DNA of 5,845 nucleotides from Parafilimonas sp. (GTDB lineage Bacteria; Bacteroidota; Bacteroidia; Chitinophagales; Chitinophagaceae): positions 1 to 5,845 of the forward strand of contig JAICKT010000288.1 in assembly GCA_025927795.1 (NCBI GenBank), written 5' to 3'. Every line of letters starts with the position of its first letter. Position 1 is the stretch's first letter. The notes below the pieces were generated by a model. The model was not told where the DNA came from. It was given only the letters and a program-made list of their open reading frames with translations, and ran no database searches. Position numbers and translations under genes: made by a program. This document shows, piece after piece, positions 1 through 5,845 of this stretch.

Positions 1-3000
1 AATATCCAAAACAATTTGCGTTGCATATTTTCCTGCAGCGCCATTATCTGCAATCGTATAAATGGTTCTGCTAAGCGAATCAAAATGTTCCTGTGCCGGT
101 GTGTTTGCATGTTTTGCGGCAAGCCATGCAGCACGATGTTCTGCATCTGCAGGTTCGGCACCTAAAGGATTTGGGCTTCCACGATCAACATACCATTGGC
201 TATCGGGCACAGTATCGTTTTCGTCATACTTTAATTGTTTCCATGCGTCAAATTCAGTTTTAGAAAATGTTCCGTTTGCATGTTCAATGAGAATTATTCT
301 GGTTAATGCATCGTAATAATAAACAGATGAAAATCCAATCTCAACCAATGCATCATCGTTTTCAAATTCAAATGTTGTACTGAAGAATGGTTCAAATTGT
401 TTTACAACATTGCCTTTATTATTTAGAATCGTTCTGCCGTTGCCAACCCATCGAAGATTGGGTGTTGTATCAATCGTTACTAAATTATTACCTTGCCATT
501 TCAATGCTTCACCGGGTTCCGCCTGCACTTTTGTTTGCAAATTTTGTCCAAGCCCGTTTGAGTAACCAACGCTTATATATGTTTTAGTTTGATTGCTTCC
601 GCTCAACTCACTTTCATGCGTTTCTCTTACAACATTAGTAAAACAAACAGGTTGATTGCTGTTCATCCATGCAAACAAATCATAATAAAAAAATGCAGTT
701 GCTTTTTGCAAAAATTTATTTGGATTTGCAACAACATCCGCAACATTTGCCGGTTGAATAATTGTATAATTCGTTAATGATTCATCACCGTGATTCACAT
801 CACTTTCACTACCATGAACAGAAGTTGCGATCACCATTCCCAATTCATCAGTAATATTTTCACTGATGTTATCATTCATATCTTTTAAAACAGTTGGTTG
901 CAACGTGCGGTAATCAAAAGTTTCAACCGTTGAAATATTTTCCGCAGCATCTTCTGTTTGTACAATTACCAAATGATACGCATCATAAGAAAGTTTTGTT
1001 TCAATTTCAAAAGCATCTTGCACTGCAATTGGTAAATAAAACCGCTGTTGTGCATCTGCAATTGTTTCTGCATTTTGCAGGTAAATATTTTTGCCTGATG
1101 AAATCCACCAATTCACACCATCCTGTTGAATATATTTACCATCAATCAAATTTTGATTTACCAATCTTCCGCCATAAATATTTGTGATTAATGAAGGCGT
1201 AAATGCAAGTTTGAATGTTTGATAGGCGAAACCTAAAGTATCCATCTGCAATAATGATAAGGGCGTTTTCAGATCATTATTCAAATAAATTGTCTGCACA
1301 TCTTCAATCAATCTTTTTTGCAAAGAACCATTTGGTGTATCTTGATATTGAATAGTTGAAGCTGTTGTAAAATCATTCAACAAACCATCTATTGTAAATT
1401 GAGAAACGGCGTTAAAACTATTATTGGTTAACTCGAATGTTTTTGTTTCAGCAATTTCTTCCAAACGATATGTATCGGGCAAATCAAAATCGTTTGTGTA
1501 ACTATTTACCGTGTAAACAACATGCGTTTTACTTTGTTCTGTTTGAATAGCTGCGGGCAATTGTGCATCTGTAATTTTTCTTCCATACACAACCGATGCG
1601 GCTTGCAACACATTTCCAAAATCATCTACTTCTATATTTAATGTGTGAGCGATTCGTGGATCATTTAAGTTTCTTTCATAATGAATATTCAACGCTTCAC
1701 TTTCATGCGATAAAAAAACGGCATATTTATTTTCAAGTTGCGGTTGCAATAATTTGATGATACAATTGTGCGTAATTATTGCATAAGGTTTATCTGCATC
1801 CGCACTTCCATCAGTTGAATAAATTTCCTGTCGCAGCACAATGCCTTTACATGCACGCAAAGCTTCACGACTTTCTTCTGCAGTTAATCCATTTAGAAGA
1901 ATTGGTTTTGGCAGATCAAATTCAAAAGGACCTTTATTATATTCTTCTTCAAACTGATCTAAAATTTTTTGCTGATCAAAGTAGGCACCGGTGTGATACC
2001 ATGTAATTTTTTTTACAGGCGGCTGATGCAAATCTTCTTCAACAACATTATTGGCGCCTGATAATTTGAAGTTGATGAAATCTTCAGTGTCTGTTTGCTC
2101 AACTCTTCCAAAGCCGCGAAATTCCCTTTCTGCATGATCATAATATCCATGATGATATGAATAATTATTTGTGAATATTGTGCCTGCAACTGCGTCTTTC
2201 AAAATTGTTTTATCAACACACTGAACAGGAAACGGAAGCTTAGTGATCCATGTCTTTCCAATTTGTTTATCCGCCAAATAATATTGCGTTGAACTTTTAT
2301 ATTGCAGCGTAACTTCTTTGCCAAAATTATTTTTGTAACCGCTCATGATGTAAGGCTTATTGCCTCCCATCAAATCGATATAGCGCATTGGATTTGCTGC
2401 ATATTTTGTAAGCGGCGAAGACCAAACAATGCACGCAGTTCCATTACCTAGAAAATCAAGCACAGCAATTTGATTTGGTTGTTCGGTTGTTGGAAAGCCG
2501 TCGATGATTTGTACTTCACTCCATCCATTGCCGCTTAAATTTATCCAAGCTTTGAATTGATTTTTTCCGCAATAAATTATATCAGTCGCGCCAGTGCCGC
2601 TTATATCAGCCAAATGAATTTGCGAAGGATTAAACTGATCAGGCGTATCAAACACCGGCGCAAAATCCATACACATTTTTGCACTGAATTTTCCATAGCC
2701 CATGTTGCACCAATAACATACTTCACCATTGCGGATACGAACAATATCTGTTAATCCATCGCCATTAATATCAGTTAAAAAAATGCTTTGTGTTTGATCT
2801 GCAAAAACAAGCGCCGGACCGCGTTCTTCATCATAAGGTTTCGGTGATAATTCAGGTGAATCATATCCTGCAATGCCTTTGTTTGCATACCATGTAAAAA
2901 TATTTTCTTCAGAAATAATTAAATCTGCTCTTCCATCGCCGTCAAGATCAATCAGCTTAGTATTTGCATCATTAAAATTGATGTTTGGCATTTCATCGAA

Positions 3001-4599
3001 TGAATTGAATGGTTGCCATTCGTTGTCATCATTCAATTCAAAATATCCTCTCGCATTTGCCTGTAAACTCACAACAAATTTTCTTCCATCAGCTTCGAGA
3101 TCTTGTAACTGCAATGCACCATTTTGCAAACCAATAAAAGAAGGTTTTGGAATAACAGGTTGCGCGACAGAAAAATTTCCATCACCTAAATTCGATTTAT
3201 AAAACCATGCATTTGCCTGTTCGGTAAGAATGCCTGAAACACCTTCGCTGTATAAATCTGTCCATTGATAATTTGTAGTTAAACCAACAGGATCATTTGC
3301 CAGATTTTCTTTTGTAACATTTTGAACAGTTGTATTCCAGTTGAGCGGCTGATAAGAAAATTCAAACGGCGGCAAACTTTTTTTAGCGTAAGAACCATTT
3401 TGCTTTTTAATGTAACCACTTTGTTGCAATGCAACAATAAAATCTGTTTCTGCATTTCTTTTTTGTTGCGCAGTTGCAGCAGCATTTTGAAACAACTGGT
3501 AATTTAAATCGATGGAACGAACAAGATATGGAGCAGCAGTATTTCCATCATTCAATTCTTTAAAATAATGAAAGAACAAAATGCGCTTGCACAAACGATA
3601 AGTGCGAATTTCAAAACCTGCATGAAAATCAGAAAAAGGTTCTAACCTGCAAGCCCAATCTTCATCAGCAGTTGGCGTTGGCATATTTTCATCATGATCA
3701 CCAAAATCAAAAACGGTTTCAAACATATAACCTGCATTTGCAGGAACAGCAGGATCATATGCAGTTGCTTCGTTGCGTGAATATGGTTTTGTGTTGCCAT
3801 ATTTTATTCGCTTCAGATAAGTGTTTGCGCACGGAGAAAAATTATTTAAGCGATTTTGTTCATGCAGCGATTTTGGAACATTTAAAAAATTTTCCTGTAC
3901 ATATTCATACTCAAAACAATTGCCGCGATCATCAAAACTTAATTCCGGTAACCATTTAAAAATTTTTGTTGAATCAGTTGGATTTACAATTTGTGCAGAA
4001 GCACTTCTGCCAAAAAAGGTTACAATATTTTTTGATGATGTAACACGCCAATAAAATGTTTTACTTTTTGCAGGCGTAATTTTTTCAATGCGTGTGAAAT
4101 TGCTTTCGATGCGTGGCTTATAACGTTTAACAAATTCACCTGACGCAGCAGTAAATTCATCAGGAATCCAATTACCATCATTATCTTTTTTTAATGCAGG
4201 AACAAGGTCTTCTTCACCACTAAATAAAAAAACATCGCTTTCATCTGCATCATTATATTTTGGTAATTGTTTGTCTGTTTTTCTTTGAATGAAAGGCACA
4301 TCGCAACTCCAGCCTAAACCAAAAATTCCATTACCACCTCCTGAATTATAATTCAACGAAAGTGCCGGCGCGAAATCATTTCTTGTTTTTGAAAAAGGTA
4401 ACGGCGCTGAAAAAGATGCCGTTCCGTTTGATGCATTCACCTGGAATTTCTCATCAATATTTTTTAATGCACCACCGCCTTTGGGTAATTCGATTTTTGG
4501 TATTTGAATGGTATCTGATTTTGATTCTCTATTTTTAGTTTGAGAATTAGCAGAGTAGCTTTGATCTTCCTTTTTAATGTGATCGGATGGGAAATTCAT
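1..4599 (-). CDS. Tc toxin B component (SpvB/TcdB-type), probably a B-C fusion; 3' end beyond window
   Basis: In Tc toxins the B component forms, with C, a hollow cocoon that holds the toxic C-terminus of C and docks through a beta-propeller on the TcA injection channel. The frame is open for 1533 codons from ATG 4599 to base 1. An in-frame TGA at 4626-4624 makes this the first possible ATG. Residues 1-35 are hydrophilic, with no signal peptide. An SpvB domain starts near residue 36: LPKGGGA (38-44), then NYNSGGGN (83-90) and FGLGW (93-97). Five FG-GAP-like repeats span about 500-727. TcdB-mid signatures follow: YIDLMGGNKPYIMSGY (740-755), YYLADKQIGKTWITKLPFP (773-791), YHHGYYDHAEREFRGFGR (815-832), ITWYHTGAY (865-873), LRACKGIVLRQEIY (914-927) and VDDFGNVLQA (991-1000). 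Stand-alone TcB proteins are close to 1500 residues; this one is still open at 1533 and ends in a sequence typical of the entry into Rhs repeats, so a fused C part is inferred. No frameshift was seen. The family call is very secure; the fusion and the target are not. Confidence 0.95.
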   Translation of the reverse strand, partial: MNFPSDHIKKEDQSYSANSQTKNRESKSDTIQIPKIELPKGGGALKNIDEKFQVNASNGTASFSAPLPFSKTRNDFAPALSLNYNSGGGNGIFGLGWSCDVPFIQRKTDKQLPKYNDADESDVFLFSGEEDLVPALKKDNDGNWIPDEFTAASGEFVKRYKPRIESNFTRIEKITPAKSKTFYWRVTSSKNIVTFFGRSASAQIVNPTDSTKIFKWLPELSFDDRGNCFEYEYVQENFLNVPKSLHEQNRLNNFSPCANTYLKRIKYGNTKPYSRNEATAYDPAVPANAGYMFETVFDFGDHDENMPTPTADEDWACRLEPFSDFHAGFEIRTYRLCKRILFFHYFKELNDGNTAAPYLVRSIDLNYQLFQNAAATAQQKRNAETDFIVALQQSGYIKKQNGSYAKKSLPPFEFSYQPLNWNTTVQNVTKENLANDPVGLTTNYQWTDLYSEGVSGILTEQANAWFYKSNLGDGNFSVAQPVIPKPSFIGLQNGALQLQDLEADGRKFVVSLQANARGYFELNDDNEWQPFNSFDEMPNINFNDANTKLIDLDGDGRADLIISEENIFTWYANKGIAGYDSPELSPKPYDEERGPALVFADQTQSIFLTDINGDGLTDIVRIRNGEVCYWCNMGYGKFSAKMCMDFAPVFDTPDQFNPSQIHLADISGTGATDIIYCGKNQFKAWINLSGNGWSEVQIIDGFPTTEQPNQIAVLDFLGNGTACIVWSSPLTKYAANPMRYIDLMGGNKPYIMSGYKNNFGKEVTLQYKSSTQYYLADKQIGKTWITKLPFPVQCVDKTILKDAVAGTIFTNNYSYHHGYYDHAEREFRGFGRVEQTDTEDFINFKLSGANNVVEEDLHQPPVKKITWYHTGAYFDQQKILDQFEEEYNKGPFEFDLPKPILLNGLTAEESREALRACKGIVLRQEIYSTDGSADADKPYAIITHNCIIKLLQPQLENKYAVFLSHESEALNIHYERNLNDPRIAHTLNIEVDDFGNVLQAASVVYGRKITDAQLPAAIQTEQSKTHVVYTVNSYTNDFDLPDTYRLEEIAETKTFELTNNSFNAVSQFTIDGLLNDFTTASTIQYQDTPNGSLQKRLIEDVQTIYLNNDLKTPLSLLQMDTLGFAYQTFKLAFTPSLITNIYGGRLVNQNLIDGKYIQQDGVNWWISSGKNIYLQNAETIADAQQRFYLPIAVQDAFEIETKLSYDAYHLVIVQTEDAAENISTVETFDYRTLQPTVLKDMNDNISENITDELGMVIATSVHGSESDVNHGDESLTNYTIIQPANVADVVANPNKFLQKATAFFYYDLFAWMNSNQPVCFTNVVRETHESELSGSNQTKTYISVGYSNGLGQNLQTKVQAEPGEALKWQGNNLVTIDTTPNLRWVGNGRTILNNKGNVVKQFEPFFSTTFEFENDDALVEIGFSSVYYYDALTRIILIEHANGTFSKTEFDAWKQLKYDENDTVPDSQWYVDRGSPNPLGAEPADAEHRAAWLAAKHANTPAQEHFDSLSRTIYTIADNGAAGKYATQIVLDI
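2419..3102 (-). repeat. Five FG-GAP/VCBS-like propeller repeats inside the Tc B gene
   Basis: Residues 500-727 hold five related segments of the form D-x-(D/N/S)-G-(D/N/T)-G followed by a short hydrophobic strand: DLEADGRKFVV (from 500), DLDGDGRADLII (551), DINGDGLTDIV (610), DISGTGATDII (665) and DFLGNGTACIV (715). Their leading aspartates are 51, 59, 55 and 50 residues apart, a spacing suited to beta-propeller blades. The two middle copies keep the full acidic DxDGDG or DxNGDG loop of calcium-binding FG-GAP motifs; the outer ones are degenerate. In characterised Tc toxins the propeller built by the SpvB and TcdB-midN parts gates the cocoon and binds TcA. That role is taken from the family and was not shown here. 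Confidence 0.85.
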
Positions 4600-4602
4600 A
4601 TT

Positions 4603-4618
4603 GAAGATTTTAGTCTTC
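4603..4618 (-). promoter_or_regulatory. Dyad GAAGA-N6-TCTTC just before the Tc gene start
   Basis: A perfect 5-bp inverted repeat with a 6-base spacer lies three bases upstream of the ATG at 4599. In the mRNA it could form a small hairpin covering the ribosome landing site; as DNA it could be a 16-bp operator half-turn. No Shine-Dalgarno sequence separates it from the start. A dyad of this size can arise by chance, so only the symmetry and position are certain. Confidence 0.35.
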
Positions 4619-4723
4619 CGATATCAACACCAAATGATTTAATGATAATATTCCTGGCAATAATCAGTACAAATAATAGATCACATCTCGGAGGCTAAGA
4701 ATATTTTACATTAGAAATCAATA

Positions 4724-4802
4724 ATAACTTAAATTTCGAATATAAGATTACTTATATTTTTTAATAACAATTTATTAAAATTAATTTCTCTGCTTAAGTT
4801 AT
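4724..4802. repeat. Nested AT-rich inverted repeats (two abutting hairpins inside an outer stem)
   Basis: An outer 9-bp perfect inverted repeat, ATAACTTAA (4724-4732) and TTAAGTTAT (4794-4802), encloses two perfect hairpins that touch each other. The first has arms AATATAAG/CTTATATT (4739-4746 and 4751-4758) and loop ATTA. The second has arms TTTTAATAA/TTATTAAAA (4759-4767 and 4772-4780) and loop CAAT. Together they could fold as a three-way junction in RNA, or extrude as cruciforms in DNA. If the Tc transcript starts to the right of this point, the element lies in its 5' leader. Low sequence complexity makes chance dyads more likely, so function is uncertain although the symmetry is plainly there. 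Confidence 0.5.
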
Positions 4803-4828
4803 ATAGAATAACCCCGTTGCCTTTAGTT

Positions 4829-4856
4829 AAAAATCAAATGCATAATATCTTATGCA
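4829..4856 (-). terminator. Possible intrinsic terminator of the MFS-yhcH transcript
   Basis: Read on the minus strand, a perfect 7-bp stem (TGCATAA...TTATGCA, 4-base loop GATA, 4856-4839) is followed at once by TTTGATTTTT (4838-4829). It sits about 100 bases after the yhcH stop. The stem has only two G-C pairs, so it would be a weak terminator; the same bases are also the left dyad of the possible operator cluster. Confidence 0.35.
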
Positions 4857-4888
4857 GTGTGATTTTCATCACGCATAGTGCACTATGC
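4839..4888. promoter_or_regulatory. Cluster of three consecutive 16-bp dyads, possible operator region
   Basis: Two copies of GCATA-N6-TATGC occur at 4840-4855 and 4873-4888, starting 33 bp apart, about three helical turns. The second copy is a perfect 16-bp palindrome (GCATAGTGCACTATGC). Between them, 4858-4873 reads TGTGA-N6-TCACG, nine of ten positions of the CRP-type TGTGA-N6-TCACA dyad. The cluster lies 66-115 bp after the yhcH stop and 240-290 bp before the Tc start. The arrangement suggests paired sites for a dimeric regulator flanking a Crp/Fnr-family site. The regulators are inferred and no binding is shown. The left dyad may instead act as a terminator hairpin. Confidence 0.45.
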
Positions 4889-4953
4889 AAGAATGCGTAA
4901 CCATAATTGCAACTTGTTACATAAAGCGATAATGAAAACAATAATATCGTCGC

Positions 4954-5547
4954 TTATTCTGTGTACCTGATTTTTATCACAAGTTTTTTATCGGACTTAT
5001 TTCCGTTTGTGGTGATGTTAGGACGATGCGCTTCACCGGGAAAGAAAAGAAAGAAAGTACCAGGCGAAGCAGTATAAAACTTTCCTTCCCCTGAATAATT
5101 CACCAGGTCTTTCGATGCATCATAAGGCATCGTAACAGTAAGATTCGTAATGGGGGCAACACCTATTTTTTCTTCGCCTTTAATTACAAGATGCAGGTCT
5201 ATATAGTTGTGATGCGACTCCCATTTGGTGCTGTCTAAATCTTTTGTAGGATTTTCTGTTATCATCGCATATACATTATCGCCATCGATATCATACCTGC
5301 CAACAGCTAATGTATTCAGGTTCTGATTTTTTAAAAATGCAAATGCTTCATCCCAATATTTTTTATTGAGTTGATATTGTTTTTCAAAAACTTTTTTGTT
5401 TATTGTTTCATGCGGTGTTAGCTGTAAGCCTGCCAGCCATTCTTTTTTTTGATACCATTCATTTACCTGTTCATCTGATTGTGCTGCTGCATGAAAACCT
5501 TTTAATGAAAAAATCACTACAATAAAAAAGAAGAATATTTTTTTCAT
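4954..5547 (-). CDS. Secreted YhcH/YjgK/YiaL family protein (DUF386), probable sugar anomerase-like protein
   Basis: A complete protein of 197 residues. Residues 1-22 form a signal peptide (MKK, a Phe/Ile/Val-rich core, then AAA before QSD; cleavage probably after A22). There is no lipobox cysteine, so the product should be periplasmic or secreted. A linker of about 40 residues with a KKEWLAGLQLTPHETIN block leads into the DUF386 cupin-like domain at about 62-195. Family hallmarks are GRYDIDGDNVYAMI (83-96), SHHNYIDLHLVIKGEEKIGVAP (111-132), FFLFFPGEAHRPN (165-177) and KKLVIKIRY (187-195). H113, D117, H119, E125 and H174 are candidate metal or substrate ligands by analogy. E. coli YhcH (NanQ) is a cytoplasmic metal-dependent N-acetylneuraminate anomerase, and other members act near sugar pathways; the sugar here is unknown. 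The start at 5547 follows AAAC with no Shine-Dalgarno. The gene lies 30 bp after the MFS gene, so cotranscription is likely. The family is certain, the reaction inferred. Confidence 0.92.
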   Translation of the reverse strand: MKKIFFFFIVVIFSLKGFHAAAQSDEQVNEWYQKKEWLAGLQLTPHETINKKVFEKQYQLNKKYWDEAFAFLKNQNLNTLAVGRYDIDGDNVYAMITENPTKDLDSTKWESHHNYIDLHLVIKGEEKIGVAPITNLTVTMPYDASKDLVNYSGEGKFYTASPGTFFLFFPGEAHRPNITTNGNKSDKKLVIKIRYTE

Positions 5548-5577
5548 GTTTATTCGATTTAAAAATTCTATGCATTA

Positions 5578-5845
5578 TTACAAATCGTTTTTCAAGCTTT
5601 TTATAAACTTATTTTTTACCGCGATGCCTGTAATGATTGATGATAGTAACAATGAACCTGCCATAAAAATATAGGAAGCACCAAAGCCGCCTGTTGTTCC
5701 GTTCAAATATCCAACCATGTAAGCGCCTGCAAAAGAACCGAGCGCACCAAAGCTATTTATTAAAGCTATTGCACCCGCTGTAACATTTGAAGGCAATGTT
5801 TCCGTTAGTATTGCAAAGAAAGGACCATACGGTGCATACATGGCG
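5578..5845 (-). CDS. MFS sugar/organic-anion permease, C-terminal 88 residues (5' part beyond window)
   Basis: The frame enters from the right edge, already open at the codon before the internal Met at 5841, so that Met is not the real start. It stops with TAA at 5580-5578. The visible part fits the last three membrane helices of a major facilitator permease: MYAPYGPFFAILTE (about TM10), AGAIALINSFGALGSFAGAY then MVGYLNG (TM11 and its exit loop), and ASYIFMAGSLLLSSIITGIAV (TM12), ending in a basic cytoplasmic tail, KNKFIKSLKNDL. The YGPF...TE.LP....GAIALINS.GALG pattern resembles the ACS (anion:cation symporter) type permeases for hexuronate, tartrate, galactonate and similar substrates. The substrate cannot be read from this fragment. 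The adjacent yhcH-like gene supports a sugar or sugar acid. Confidence 0.88.
   Translation of the reverse strand, partial: AMYAPYGPFFAILTETLPSNVTAGAIALINSFGALGSFAGAYMVGYLNGTTGGFGASYIFMAGSLLLSSIITGIAVKNKFIKSLKNDL

Larger units (their letters stand above)
4600..4953. other. 354-bp AT-rich spacer between the sugar operon and the Tc gene
   Basis: No convincing gene lies here; the longest possible peptides are about a dozen codons. Both flanking genes are on the minus strand, so the spacer should carry the terminator of the permease-yhcH transcript on its right side and the promoter of the Tc gene on its left. It is strongly AT-rich with one GC-richer block at 4811-4820 (ACCCCGTTGC on the plus strand). 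It contains an unusual number of short perfect inverted repeats, listed separately. I found no clean match to the Bacteroidota promoter pattern (TTTG at -33, TAnnTTTG at -7) on the minus strand, so the transcription start cannot be placed. Confidence 0.8.

Noticed and set aside
62..1187. Several plus-strand open frames of 60-100 codons (62-316, 387-587, 589-777, 894-1187)
   Set aside because: They lie antisense to the continuous, family-matching Tc B frame. Their translations are rich in Cys, His and Leu with no recognisable domain, so they are shadow frames.
1779..4054. Further plus-strand frames (1779-2006, 2557-2754, 2873-3202, 3322-3507, 3672-3959, 3821-4054) and a minus-strand frame at 3279-3485
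   Set aside because: All overlap the Tc B gene in other frames, and none shows a domain or a plausible start context. The minus-strand one is an out-of-frame reading of the same gene.
1..4599. Possible frameshift or pseudogene in the long gene
   Set aside because: The frame was read codon by codon from 4599 to 1 with no stop, and family motifs stay in the same frame throughout.
4631..4680. Bacteroidota -7 box candidates on the minus strand near 4631-4636 and 4670-4679 (ATTTG-ending motifs)
   Set aside because: Each differs from TAnnTTTG at the TA positions or in spacing, and no convincing -33 TTTG lies at the right distance.
4834..4904. Two tiny overlapping minus-strand reading frames of 11 codons each (4904-4869 and 4869-4834, joined by TGATG), possible leader peptides
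   Set aside because: They are too short to tell from chance. They have no ribosome-binding signal, and the overlap falls inside the dyad cluster, which explains the sequence better.
4921..4957. Imperfect hairpin spanning the yhcH stop codon (ATAAGCGA against TCGCTTTAT on the minus strand) as a terminator
   Set aside because: The stem has a bulge and a 20-base loop, and no T-rich tract follows it. The 4829-4856 candidate is better.
4932..4970. Plus-strand 12-codon frame beginning MKTIISSLIL
   Set aside because: It looks like the start of a signal peptide but stops after 12 residues and overlaps the 3' end of yhcH on the other strand.

Overview
The window looks like chromosomal DNA of a Bacteroidota bacterium, perhaps of the Chitinophagaceae type. 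The DNA is AT-rich. The genes lack clear Shine-Dalgarno sequences and start in A-rich contexts such as AAACATG. The gene set also fits: an exported YhcH-family protein next to an MFS sugar transporter, and an SpvB/TcdB-type protein. The phylum is an inference; no rRNA or other taxonomic marker is present.

All three genes lie on the minus strand. From right to left, the order of transcription, they are: (i) the last 88 codons of an MFS permease, entering from the right edge (5845-5578); (ii) after 30 bp, a complete 197-residue secreted YhcH/YjgK/YiaL (DUF386) protein (5547-4954), probably cotranscribed with the permease; (iii) a 354-bp AT-rich intergenic region rich in dyad symmetry (4953-4600); (iv) a very long open frame starting at 4599 and running off the left edge, 1533 codons without a stop. 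The long frame has no end inside the window, so it is easy to miss with ORF callers that require a stop codon.

The long gene is the main content. It encodes a Tc (insecticidal toxin complex) B component: an SpvB N-terminal domain with the hallmark LPKGGGA and NYNSGGGN...FGLGW motifs, then FG-GAP/VCBS-like propeller repeats, then the TcdB middle domains. The last visible residues match the junction at which B-C fusion proteins enter their Rhs-repeat cocoon. A C component with a variable toxin tip is therefore probably fused beyond base 1.

The sugar pair and the Tc gene appear to be separate transcription units. The permease would bring in a sugar (possibly an acid sugar or sialic acid, not provable here), and the YhcH protein would act on a sugar outside the cytoplasm. 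The spacer between the units holds two groups of inverted repeats. One is a cluster of three 16-bp dyads near 4839-4888, the middle one resembling a CRP-type site. The other is a nested AT-rich dyad structure at 4724-4802. Either could carry the terminator of the sugar operon and the promoter or operator of the toxin gene.
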